Source: JANMDR01 sp031376425
GTDB lineage: Bacteria; Pseudomonadota; Gammaproteobacteria; Burkholderiales; Usitatibacteraceae
Reading direction: 5' to 3'
Length of the DNA stretch: 44,606 bases
Assembly: GCA_031376425.1 (NCBI GenBank)
Contig: JANMDR010000330.1
Coordinates: 1 to 44,606, forward strand
The notes under the pieces were generated by a model. It worked only from the letters and a program-made list of their open reading frames with translations, did no database searches and was not told the DNA's origin. Numbering within the stretch: position 1 is the first letter of the stretch; every line of letters begins with the position of its first letter. A program made the translations under genes and the position numbers. Below, piece after piece: positions 16,215 through 24,475 of the stretch.

Positions 16215-17168
16215 TTGAGTAATTTGCAGCTTTTTGCAGTATGCGTTTTGATTTGGGGTTCCACTTGGATTGCCATTACGTTTCAGTTGGGTGAAGTTGC
16301 CCCTGAGTTATCTGTGGCCTATCGATTTTTAATTGCCAGCGCTGTGATGTTTGCGTTTTGTGCCGTGCGGCGACATCAGTTGCGGTTTAATTTGCGTCAA
16401 CATGGCAATTTTATAGCGCTGGGTATGAGTATGTTCTGTATCAGCTATATTTTTGTTTATCATGCGGAACGCTATGTAGCGTCCGCGATGGTGGCGGTGG
16501 CATATTCAGCCTCGCCGTTTATGAGTATGGTGGGCATGCGCTTATTTTTTGGTGCGCCGATGAAACCAAGCACGGCGTTCGCATCCACCTTGGGTATTTT
16601 GGGGATTTGCTGTATTTTTTATCCGCAGATTATGGCCGCAACCGTGGGTAATCATGCTGAGGCGGCCGTGGTCGGTGAGGCGGCAAAAAACCAAGCCTTG
16701 GGTTTATTTTTTACTGTTGCGTCGGTTGTCGGCTCGGTTGCTGGCAGCCTAGTAGCCACAAAAAATCAAAAATTGGGATTGCCGCTATTTCCCGGTATTG
16801 CATGGGGCATGTTTTATGGTGGTTTAGGGGCGCTAATTATTGCCTTGGTATTAGGCCGCCCGATAACATGGGGTACGGGCTGGCAATATACCGCTTCTAT
16901 GCTGTATTTGGCGCTGTTTGGTTCATTGATTACGTTTGCTTGCTACCTTACTCTAATGGGTCGTGTTGGTGCTGATCGTTCCGCCTATATTGGGGTGATG
17001 GTGCCAATTGTGGCGCTCATTTTTTCAGCTTTGTTCGAGAAATTTCAGTTTGGTTGGCTGACATTTTTTGGCGTCGGTTTGTCGGTATTAGGGAATGTGG
17101 TGATGTTACACACGAAGCCGCAAAAAACGGGTGAGATAGTTAATTCGGCAAATTCAGCAAAAGCCTGA
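16215..17168 (+). CDS. EamA/DMT-family transporter
   Basis: This 317-residue protein has about ten hydrophobic helices in two repeated halves. It begins LFAVCVLIWGSTWIAITFQLG, shown here only in part (IWGSTWIAI), which is the signature of the drug/metabolite transporter superfamily. The conserved AYRFLIAS follows. It is an inner-membrane exporter of unknown substrate. The start is TTG at 16215, immediately after the oligopeptidase terminator, with a weak GAAAG leader. It appears to be transcribed separately. Confidence 0.88.
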   Translation: MSNLQLFAVCVLIWGSTWIAITFQLGEVAPELSVAYRFLIASAVMFAFCAVRRHQLRFNLRQHGNFIALGMSMFCISYIFVYHAERYVASAMVAVAYSASPFMSMVGMRLFFGAPMKPSTAFASTLGILGICCIFYPQIMAATVGNHAEAAVVGEAAKNQALGLFFTVASVVGSVAGSLVATKNQKLGLPLFPGIAWGMFYGGLGALIIALVLGRPITWGTGWQYTASMLYLALFGSLITFACYLTLMGRVGADRSAYIGVMVPIVALIFSALFEKFQFGWLTFFGVGLSVLGNVVMLHTKPQKTGEIVNSANSAKA

Positions 17169-17440
17169 GCGCGATGGGATGAACGTAAACGACATCATTG
17201 AAGAACGTCGCCAAATGATTCATCTAATGCAATTTTAAAACTAAGCTGTTTGAGTAATTCTTACAGCGCACGGCGTGCTGGACGGTAATTTTGAGCAGAT
17301 GGACGGCCAGCGTTGAGTGCGAAATATCACACAAGTAAGTGTAGCTACCTTGCTAGACTTGAAGTTGGGCAATTGCAATTCTGGTGTCACTTCTATTTTT
17401 GAGTGCACCACGATTTTGCATCAACACAGGATTTGTCGTA
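17169..17440. other. Intergenic region with no recognised gene
   Basis: About 270 bp separate the transporter from the ATG of the hybrid sensor gene. A 19-codon frame (17179-17238, ATG to TAA) contains DIIEERRQMIHLMQF but has no homologue I recognise and may be chance or a gene scrap. I saw no tRNA, repeat or clear terminator. Confidence 0.4.
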
Positions 17441-19330
17441 ATGGCTGGCGGAGAACTTTTTAGCGGTAGTGAAAGTAAAAATAACGCGAGTAGTAGTCAG
17501 CGGTTTAACGACGTGCGTCGCGTGGCTGCGCTTAAACGTTATGAGATTCTTGATACTGCCTCAGAAATCGCTTTTGACGATCTTGCGGCATTGGCGGGTC
17601 ATATTTGCGCGGCACCGATTGCACTGGTTTCTTTCGTTGATGAAAACCGCCTTTGGTTTAAATCGCACATTGGTTTTGATCGCACCGAAATTCCTCGGCA
17701 ACACGCCTTTTGTGCGGATGCTATTTTTGATCCGCTGCGCATTATGCAAGTACGCGATGCGAGCCTTGATGATCGCTTTTCTGCTAGCCCGTTTGTGCAG
17801 GGTGCCCCGTATATGCGGTTCTATGCGGGGGCGCCATTGGTTACGCCGGAAGGTCATGCCTTGGGCACAATTTGTGTGATTGATACGCAGGCGCGCACTT
17901 TGAGCGATTCGCAATGTGAGGCGCTGGAAGCGTTTAGTCGCCAAGTGATGGCGCAGCTTGAGCTGCGGCGCAACATCGCCGGCTTACGCAGCACTATTGG
18001 TGAGTTGGCGCGGGCGCAGCGCGATCTTAGCCATGCACGTACTAGCGTTAATCGCGCCATGCAAAGCCGTTCACGGTTTTTGGCTAATATTGTTAGCGAA
18101 ATTCGTACCCCGCTTAATGTGGTGATGGGTTTTGCGCAATTACTTCGTGCCGATGAAACAGAGGAAGCAGTGCAATCTAGTGCAGGTGCAGCAATCAATG
18201 CTACGCAGCATGAACGTACACAGTACATAAAGCAAATTTTGGATGGTGGCATGGCACTCGAAGAAGTGGTGACACATCTTTCTACGCTTTCGGCGTTGGA
18301 TAATCGCTCGGTGTCGGTCAACCCAACTCAGCTTGCTTTGCAACCATTTCTAAATGACATCGCAAGCGCTACGATATTAGCGCAACGAATCCGCGATGCG
18401 AAGTTAAACGTCATTATTGATGTCGCGTCAAACGTACCAGAAATCATTCAGGTTGATCGCGCCAAGCTTGCGCAAATTTTACTGGCCTTGTTAGAAAATG
18501 CTATTAAATTTGCGCGACCAGATTCCATTGTGAGCATCAGCGTTGCCCACTTTGCCGGACTATCTAATCGTGCTGTTGCGAGCACTGACACGCTACGTAT
18601 CAGCGTGCGCGATGATGGCGATATGATCCCCCAAAGTCAGCTTGATGCGGTGTTTTTTGGCTTAGAGAGTAGTGTTGAACGCACGGCAGCCAGAGGCGGC
18701 GTGCGCGTGCTGCAAACTGGCTTAGGCGTGTCCGCCGCCAAGAGCCTCGCTAACCTGCTGGACGGCGATATTGTGGTGCAAAGTACGGTAGAAATGGGTA
18801 CGCAATTTGTTTTGTCGTTGCCGGTTCTCGCAGCGACTAGCCCCGTACCGCAACATCGCTATTCAACGCCAGTTGGGGGCTCTGCACCTTTTGGCGTAAG
18901 CTCGCCGCTGGTCGATACGCCAGCGATTTATAAGTCTACCTATTTTGGCGATAATTTAGTGCTCGTCGCTGAAGATGATGAAGTCAGCCGCATGATGATT
19001 GGCACAATGTTGCGTAAGCGCGGTATTGAAGCGAAGCTGGTGAAAAACGGTGCTGAAGCACTAGCTGAAGCCCTTCGCAGTAAACCAGACTTAATGCTGA
19101 TGGATTTTCATATGCCGCATATGAACGGCATAGAAGCCATGCATGAAATTCGGGCGCAACCTGGATTTGAGCACTTGTCTATCGTAATCATGTCAGCCGA
19201 TATGCAAGCGATGGAACATCGTGCGCTGGTTATTGGCGCATCAGCGGTAATTACAAAACCGATTGATTTGGCCAAGCTAGATCCAATTCTGAAACGTTTT
19301 TTACGTATCGCGCCGCCGGTAGTTATTTAG
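17441..19330 (+). CDS. Hybrid sensor kinase-like protein (GAF, HisKA without His, HATPase, receiver)
   Basis: This cytoplasmic signalling protein is 629 residues from ATG 17441; the frame could start at GTG 17384 but ACAGG precedes the ATG. Numbering from the ATG: a GAF sensor domain (about 41-176), a dimerisation region with FLANIVSEIRTPLN at 214-227, an HATPase domain with N-box LLENAIKFA, and a receiver domain (about 505-620). The residue that should be the phosphorylated His, in the usual SHEIRTPLN, is Ser219 (codon AGC at 18095). The G1 box DDGDM also lacks its second Gly. The receiver keeps its acidic pocket, Asp555 in LMDFHMP, the Ser in IMSAD and the Lys in ITKPID. It probably receives a phosphate from another kinase. 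No transmembrane segment is seen. Confidence 0.9.
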   Translation: MAGGELFSGSESKNNASSSQRFNDVRRVAALKRYEILDTASEIAFDDLAALAGHICAAPIALVSFVDENRLWFKSHIGFDRTEIPRQHAFCADAIFDPLRIMQVRDASLDDRFSASPFVQGAPYMRFYAGAPLVTPEGHALGTICVIDTQARTLSDSQCEALEAFSRQVMAQLELRRNIAGLRSTIGELARAQRDLSHARTSVNRAMQSRSRFLANIVSEIRTPLNVVMGFAQLLRADETEEAVQSSAGAAINATQHERTQYIKQILDGGMALEEVVTHLSTLSALDNRSVSVNPTQLALQPFLNDIASATILAQRIRDAKLNVIIDVASNVPEIIQVDRAKLAQILLALLENAIKFARPDSIVSISVAHFAGLSNRAVASTDTLRISVRDDGDMIPQSQLDAVFFGLESSVERTAARGGVRVLQTGLGVSAAKSLANLLDGDIVVQSTVEMGTQFVLSLPVLAATSPVPQHRYSTPVGGSAPFGVSSPLVDTPAIYKSTYFGDNLVLVAEDDEVSRMMIGTMLRKRGIEAKLVKNGAEALAEALRSKPDLMLMDFHMPHMNGIEAMHEIRAQPGFEHLSIVIMSADMQAMEHRALVIGASAVITKPIDLAKLDPILKRFLRIAPPVVI

Positions 19331-19470
19331 ATTTTGCGTTTGGTCTGCTGTGCACATTCCCAAATATAGGTTGCTAGAGCCGTTGTTGAGGAATGGTTTC
19401 TAGTGTTACCGAGCCTGTAAAATAGAGCTTGTAGAACAAGATTTATTATTTATGGAGCTTCGGTACGCAA

Positions 19471-20094
19471 ATGACTGCACCTATGACTGCACCTAACGCA
19501 AAGCAACAGCAACAATTTATTTCTGCCGCCTTGAGCGAGGCGGCAGATGCCTTGGCACGTCTGTGCGCTGATGAAAAAAAGATCGCCGCTATAGGCAAAG
19601 GTGCGCAGCTTTTAGTCGGTGCTTTTGGTAGCGACAATCGGGTGTTTAGTTGTGGTAACGGAGGCTCCATGTGTGATGCCATGCATTTTGCTGAGGAGCT
19701 TTCTGGGCGCTGGCGCAAAAATCGCCGGGCCTTTGGTGCGCTGTCGATTAGCGACGTTAGTCATATGAGTTGTGTAGCCAATGATTTTGGCTACGATGCG
19801 GTATTTTCGCGCTATCTGGAAGGTTGGGGGCGTGCGGGTGATGTGTTGGTAGCGATCTCTACTTCGGGCACCAGCAAAAACATTCTTAAAGCGTGTGAGG
19901 CAGCAAAAGCACTAAATATGCGCATCTTGAGCCTAACAGGCCGTGAAGGATCACCTATTGGTGCATTAGCGGATGTGGATATTTGCACACCGGGTGGCGT
20001 TTTTGCTGACCGTACGCAAGAACTACATATTAAGGTGATTCATATTTTAATCGAGCTCACCGAGCGTGCCCTGTGTCCGGAGAATCACCAATGA
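19471..20094 (+). CDS. gmhA: Phosphoheptose isomerase (SIS domain)
   Basis: This 207-residue enzyme isomerises D-sedoheptulose 7-phosphate to D-glycero-D-manno-heptose 7-phosphate, the first step to LPS core heptose. SCGNGGSMCDAMHFAEEL carries the catalytic His and Glu, SDVSHMSCVANDFGYD follows, STSGTSKN binds phosphate, and DRTQELHIKVIHILIEL holds the C-terminal Gln and His. One difference from E. coli is Met for His in the GGSHCD position, outside the catalytic set. DiaA-like SIS proteins are the alternative, but the ADRTQELHIKVIH tail favours GmhA. A 4-bp ATGA overlap couples it to the next gene. Confidence 0.88.
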   Translation: MTAPMTAPNAKQQQQFISAALSEAADALARLCADEKKIAAIGKGAQLLVGAFGSDNRVFSCGNGGSMCDAMHFAEELSGRWRKNRRAFGALSISDVSHMSCVANDFGYDAVFSRYLEGWGRAGDVLVAISTSGTSKNILKACEAAKALNMRILSLTGREGSPIGALADVDICTPGGVFADRTQELHIKVIHILIELTERALCPENHQ

Positions 20095-21062
20095 CTATTG
20101 CTTTAATTGTGCACGGTGGCGCAGGCACATGGCGGCCAGGCTCAGATGCAGATGCAATAAGTGCGACAACCCACGCTGTGGCGATTGGTCGCGCTATTTT
20201 GCAAGCGGGTGGCAGCGCACTAGACGCTGCAGTGGCTGCTGCAGTTGCACTTGAAGATAACCCAATTTTTAATGCGGGCACAGGGGGGGTGCTTAATTAT
20301 GATGGCTTTGTGGAGTTTGATGCTTGCGTAATGCTAGCAACGCCAGCAGGAGCGCAAAACCGCCCAAAACCACCGCAAATAGGGGCAGTTAGTGCGCTGC
20401 AGCGGGTTAAAAACCCAATTTTAGTTGCCCGTCAAGTGATGGAAAAGACCGATCACGTCATGCTTTCAGGAGACGGTGCGCAGCGCTTTGCGCGTGCCTT
20501 AGGTCATGCTGATTATGATCCCATTACCGTAGCACGCCACACTGATTGGCAGAGCAAAAAGCAAGTGCTTAATAGTGACGCAGGCAACACCAGTGATAAC
20601 TTAAAAATGCGTGAATTTATTCGCCAACATCCTGATTACGCCGGTGGCACCATTGGCGCTGTGGCATTAGATAATAATGGTGTGCTGTGCGCTTGCACTA
20701 GCACCGGTGGGGTAACGATGAAGCTAGTCGGACGTGTGGGTGATACAGCGCTGCCCGGCTGCGGTACTTATGCCACACCCCATGCCGCTATTTCTGCTAC
20801 AGGTACGGGTGAATTTGTGATTCGCGCCCTCGCCGCGCGGCAAATTGCCGATAATGTTATGCAAGGTATGAGTTTGCAAGCTGCTACAGATGCGGTTCTT
20901 GATGATTTAGTAACTGATTTTGATGCTGATGTGGGCTTTATCGGCATTGACGCCAACGGCATTGCCGTGGGTGCCCACCGCACCGCGCATATGCCACACG
21001 CTTGGTTCCATGGTGGTAGCGGCGGTAGTGACGAAATAATGGCGCTTATGCGTCAAGCATAA
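20091..21062 (+). CDS. iaaA: Isoaspartyl peptidase / L-asparaginase (Ntn hydrolase)
   Basis: This 323-residue threonine-type N-terminal nucleophile hydrolase removes isoaspartate from dipeptides and hydrolyses asparagine. VHGGAG near the N-terminus, LEDNPIFNAGTGGVL, and GGTIGAVALDNNG identify the family. Autocleavage before Thr187 would expose the nucleophile and yield alpha and beta subunits. STGGVTMKLVGRVGDT and GTGEFVIRAL are the other conserved blocks. I chose ATG 20091, preceded by GGAG with 8-base spacing, over GTG 20073; this ATG overlaps the gmhA stop as ATGA. Confidence 0.93.
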   Translation: MTIALIVHGGAGTWRPGSDADAISATTHAVAIGRAILQAGGSALDAAVAAAVALEDNPIFNAGTGGVLNYDGFVEFDACVMLATPAGAQNRPKPPQIGAVSALQRVKNPILVARQVMEKTDHVMLSGDGAQRFARALGHADYDPITVARHTDWQSKKQVLNSDAGNTSDNLKMREFIRQHPDYAGGTIGAVALDNNGVLCACTSTGGVTMKLVGRVGDTALPGCGTYATPHAAISATGTGEFVIRALAARQIADNVMQGMSLQAATDAVLDDLVTDFDADVGFIGIDANGIAVGAHRTAHMPHAWFHGGSGGSDEIMALMRQA

Positions 21063-21125
21063 TAAATATGTGACATCACATTTAAGCGGCTTATCGTCGT
21101 ATCAAGCATCAACCAGCGTGTGTAA

Positions 21126-21470
21126 TCAACCGCGTGCGCCCAAAACATATTTAGCAGGTGCCGCAGGTTTAACTTCAGGAAGCGGCTCTGGTGTTGGCAC
21201 TGTTTCAATAATCGCTTTGGGCGCTTTTTCCGGCGCATTGATGTGTGCGCTGTAGGTAACGCCAGCCGACGGGGCAAAGCGCCCTAAGCGATCCTGCAAA
21301 TCAATCATTAGCATTTCAGCTTCTTCGGAATCTAAAGTGCTACCGCGCGCAAACACTTCGGTAGCGTAGGCGCTATCTTTGATGAGCTTAGTAATATCGA
21401 TAGATTCACCAGTTTTTTGCTTAATCAATATCTTAAATTTAGCCAAGCCCTTCAATAGTTCATGATCCAT
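21126..21470 (-). CDS. Hypothetical protein
   Basis: The open frame extends upstream to 21596, but the best start is ATG 21470, preceded by GGAGG at a 4-base spacing; it gives 114 residues. The N-terminal half is helical and charged (KGLAKFKILIKQKTGESIDI), the middle has LDSEEAEMLMIDLQDRLGRF, and the C-terminal third is Pro/Ala/Lys-rich and ends KYVLGARG. There is no signal peptide or known motif, so no function is proposed. It converges with iaaA and diverges from the desulfhydrase gene. Confidence 0.65.
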   Translation of the reverse strand: MDHELLKGLAKFKILIKQKTGESIDITKLIKDSAYATEVFARGSTLDSEEAEMLMIDLQDRLGRFAPSAGVTYSAHINAPEKAPKAIIETVPTPEPLPEVKPAAPAKYVLGARG

Positions 21471-21758
21471 ATTGCCTCCAAGAAATGTTGACCTACATGT
21501 ACTAAACGAGAAATCGTATCTGAAACTATCACCAAATGGAAAACTATTTTTGAGCGAGGGAAAGCCGTAAAACAGTGTAGATTTATAGCGCATCAAACTG
21601 GTGCAAATTTATTTTTTCGATGATGATGTCGCACCAATTTAGTGCTTAAAAATAGTTATTTAAGGTATTTGTTGTTCAACCGTTACGCTCGGTACAATAG
21701 TTGTTTTAGCCTAGCTATTTTTGTTGCTCATCTACTTAAAGAATAAGGAAAATCGCAA

Positions 21759-22778
21759 ATGGATCTCTCACGCTTCCCCCGCCGTCGCTATACGCCGTTT
21801 GCTACGCCCATCGAGTTTTTGCCTAATATCACGCGCGAGCTAAATGGCCCCAATATTTATATTAAGCGCGACGATATGTTGGGCTTGTTTCCCGGTGGTA
21901 ATAAAACCCGCAAGCTAGAATTTTTGGTCGCAGATGCCTTAGCACAAAGTGCTGATACGCTTATTACCTGTGGTGCGCCGCAAAGTAACCATTGCCGCAT
22001 CACTTTGGCGGCGGCGGCTAAAGAAGGCCTTAAATGCCGCTTTGTGATCGAAGAACGCATCGCTGGCAGCTATGACGATAACGCTAATGGCAATCATTTT
22101 ATGTTTCGTCTTATGGGCGTTGAAGATATCACAGTGGTGCCAGCGGGGAGCGACATGTTAGCCGCCATGCAAAAAGTCGCCGCAGATTTGGCAGCCCAAG
22201 GCCGACGCGGCTACATTATCCCCGGTGGTGGTTCTAACGCTATCGGTGCGCTCGGTTATGTGGCCTGCGTGCAAGAAGTGTTGGCACAGTTGTTCGAGCA
22301 AGCGCTGGTGATAGATCACATCGTTGTAGGTTCTGGCTCGTCCGGCACCCATGCGGGCATGGTCGTGGGTTTGTATGGCTGCAACGCCCATATCCCTGTC
22401 ATGGGCATAGGTGTGAGCCGTGACCCCGAAAACCAAGAACCCTTGGTTTACCGCGAAGCGCTAGCCACCGCTAAATTGCTTGGCTTGCGCGGTGAATTTC
22501 CTCGCGAGTTAGTTAAAACCGACGGCAGTTACTGGCGTCCAAAATATTCTCTACCCAATAAACGCATGATCGAAGCCGTGCAGATGCTTGCCCGCCTAGA
22601 AGGCATCCCCCTAGACCAAACCTATACCGGAAAAATCATGGCTGGTTTAATCGGGTTAGTACGCGCAGGTGTGTATAAGAAAGGTGAAAACGTTCTGTTT
22701 ATGCACACAGGTGGTATGCCGTCATTGTTTGCGGGTACGGAAATGGTGTTGGGCAAAACGGTGGTGGTTGACGAGTAA
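21759..22778 (+). CDS. dcyD: D-cysteine desulfhydrase (PLP-dependent, ACC deaminase family)
   Basis: This 339-residue fold-type II PLP enzyme begins DLSRFPRRRYTPFATPIEF. The PLP-binding Lys49 lies in FPGGNKTRKLEFL and the substrate-binding motif CGAPQSNHCR is at 71-80. IGALGYVACVQE and HTGGMPSLFAG follow. The expected reaction converts D-cysteine to pyruvate, sulfide and ammonia. ACC deaminase is the alternative, but this motif set and length match DcyD proteins. AAGGAAAA precedes the ATG, and TACAAT at 21693-21698 may be its -10. Confidence 0.9.
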   Translation: MDLSRFPRRRYTPFATPIEFLPNITRELNGPNIYIKRDDMLGLFPGGNKTRKLEFLVADALAQSADTLITCGAPQSNHCRITLAAAAKEGLKCRFVIEERIAGSYDDNANGNHFMFRLMGVEDITVVPAGSDMLAAMQKVAADLAAQGRRGYIIPGGGSNAIGALGYVACVQEVLAQLFEQALVIDHIVVGSGSSGTHAGMVVGLYGCNAHIPVMGIGVSRDPENQEPLVYREALATAKLLGLRGEFPRELVKTDGSYWRPKYSLPNKRMIEAVQMLARLEGIPLDQTYTGKIMAGLIGLVRAGVYKKGENVLFMHTGGMPSLFAGTEMVLGKTVVVDE

Positions 22779-23167
22779 CTTTGCGTTTGTCGGGCGGTGA
22801 TGGTCTAGCATAGTATGTTTCTAGGGCATCATTTCTGAAGATGATTCATTATCAACGCTGAGTAAATATGCTCAATGACGGACAATGCTGGATGAATGAG
22901 AACGTTAGTTTGATTAGGTGGTTAAAGTCATGTGAGGCGATTTAGTGATGTATATAGCGTGCTTTATTTAGTTAAGCTGTAAACTCAAAACTATGGCAAT
23001 TGAAGTACTAATGTTTATTTTAAGTGCAGGCTAGAGCCTTGGTATAAGCATGCTTCGATGAGTAGTGGCATGCCTTTGAACTTGTAACTTGCTGTGGAAA
23101 TTGATGAAGCATATTCCGACCATCTTTGGTCGCTGCACTGTATCTAGCTTATTTATGGATTTGAACA
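22779..23167. other. 389-bp intergenic region before the methyltransferase, with a small hairpin
   Basis: This A+T-rich gap holds no convincing gene. CGACCA at 23117-23122 and TGGTCG at 23127-23132 form a perfect 6-bp hairpin with a TCTT loop, 36 bp before the methyltransferase start, where autoregulation of restriction-modification genes often acts. GCATGC occurs at 23048-23053 and within GGCATGCC at 23067-23074. I saw no direct repeats, tRNA or integrase that would mark a mobile-element edge. Confidence 0.45.
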
Positions 23168-24472
23168 ATGTTTACATTTATCGATCTCTTTTCTGGTTGC
23201 GGTGGGCTTTCACTTGGGCTGATGCAAGCAGGCGGGAAGGGTTTGTTTGCGATCGAGCGCCATCCTCATGCATTTGAGACGTTGAAGCAGAATTTATGCG
23301 CTAACGCAAACTCAGGTGATTTAGTTTTCGATTGGCCTGATTGGTTACCACAACAGAACCATGATATTTGCGCCATAAATAAAAACTACTCCGAGCGTCT
23401 CAAAGGTTTGCGAGGCAAGGTGGATGTTGTTGCCGGTGGTCCTCCTTGTCAGGGATTTTCCTTCTCTGGGCGCCGTGATGCGAGCGACCCTCGCAATCGG
23501 ATGCTGTTTGAGTTTGTTGCTACTGTGGAGTTGGTTAAACCCAAATTTGCGCTTGTAGAAAATGTGGTGGGCTTGAACAGTCCATTAAAACATGTTCACA
23601 CAAAATCAAAGAAGGTCAGCACAATTAATTTTGGAGATCGGTTGAGGAGTCAACTGTCAAAAGTAGGGTATTTTGCCGTAACTTTTATTGTAGACGCTGC
23701 TGACTGTGGTGTGCCCCAAACTCGACGCAGATTAATTACCGTTGCAGTAAGGAAGGATTTGATCTTGGGGAATAAACCTGATATCGCGGCGCTTTGGAAT
23801 ATCGCGCGTAGTGAGCATCTGCAAAAACTTGGATTTGATCCAACTAAACCCGTGGGAGTGAAGGCGGCAATTTCTGACCTTGAGATTGATTTTTGTGGCA
23901 CTACGCAATGCACGGAATTTTCTAATTTTTTAGAAATAAAACACCGAAAGCCGAGAACGGCGTATCAAAAATTAATGGGTGGCAGCGTATTCCAAAACTT
24001 TGATGCGAGATTGCCTAAACATAAGCTTGCTACCATTGAAAAATTTAAATATTTACAGGCTCACTGTGTGCCAGGAAAGAGCCTCACTAGTAAACAACGA
24101 GCGAATACGGGCAGAAAGAAACTTAGGCAAGCGGTTCTTGCTCCGAGAAAACCGAGCCCGACCTTAACCACATTGCCTGATGATCTGATTCATTATTCGG
24201 AGCCCCGAATTCTAACGGTCAGAGAATACGCAAGACTTCAGTCGTTTCCTGATTGGTTTAGGTTTTATGGAAGTTATACTACCGGCGGTGAGCGACGACT
24301 TACTGATTGTCCAAAGTATACGCAAGTAGGTAATGCTGTGCCAGTGCTCCTTGCCAAGGCATTGGGAGGTTTGTTGCATTTACTAATGACGGAATTTGCT
24401 TCTTCGAGACCAGCAGTGCTATTGGAGAGTTACTGCGCTAATATCCCTGTGGTGTACAAAACTCGAACGTGA
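23168..24472 (+). CDS. dcm: DNA (cytosine-5) methyltransferase
   Basis: This 434-residue enzyme transfers a methyl group from S-adenosylmethionine to C5 of cytosine in a specific site. Motif I FIDLFSGCGGL is at 4-14, motif IV AGGPPCQGFS at 89-98 with catalytic Cys94, motif VI ENV at 131-133, motif VIII VPQTRRR at 182-188, motif IX LTVREYARLQSFPDWF at 349-364, and motif X YTQVGNAVPVLLAKALG at 384-400. The target-recognition region lies at about 200-345 and its site cannot be predicted. All catalytic motifs look intact. No restriction endonuclease or vsr gene is adjacent. Its stop is 3 bp from the stop of the convergent receiver gene, which ties it physically to that operon. The dcm symbol denotes the family, not the E. 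coli specificity. Confidence 0.95.
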   Translation: MFTFIDLFSGCGGLSLGLMQAGGKGLFAIERHPHAFETLKQNLCANANSGDLVFDWPDWLPQQNHDICAINKNYSERLKGLRGKVDVVAGGPPCQGFSFSGRRDASDPRNRMLFEFVATVELVKPKFALVENVVGLNSPLKHVHTKSKKVSTINFGDRLRSQLSKVGYFAVTFIVDAADCGVPQTRRRLITVAVRKDLILGNKPDIAALWNIARSEHLQKLGFDPTKPVGVKAAISDLEIDFCGTTQCTEFSNFLEIKHRKPRTAYQKLMGGSVFQNFDARLPKHKLATIEKFKYLQAHCVPGKSLTSKQRANTGRKKLRQAVLAPRKPSPTLTTLPDDLIHYSEPRILTVREYARLQSFPDWFRFYGSYTTGGERRLTDCPKYTQVGNAVPVLLAKALGGLLHLLMTEFASSRPAVLLESYCANIPVVYKTRT

Positions 24473-24475
24473 AGT

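Noticed and set aside
17179..17238. Short frame with an integrase-like look
   Set aside because: Nineteen codons are too few to support a recombinase remnant and no other part of one is visible.
23168..24472. Ordinary type II restriction-modification system
   Set aside because: No endonuclease-like gene is adjacent on either side; the neighbours are an ATPase and a receiver protein.
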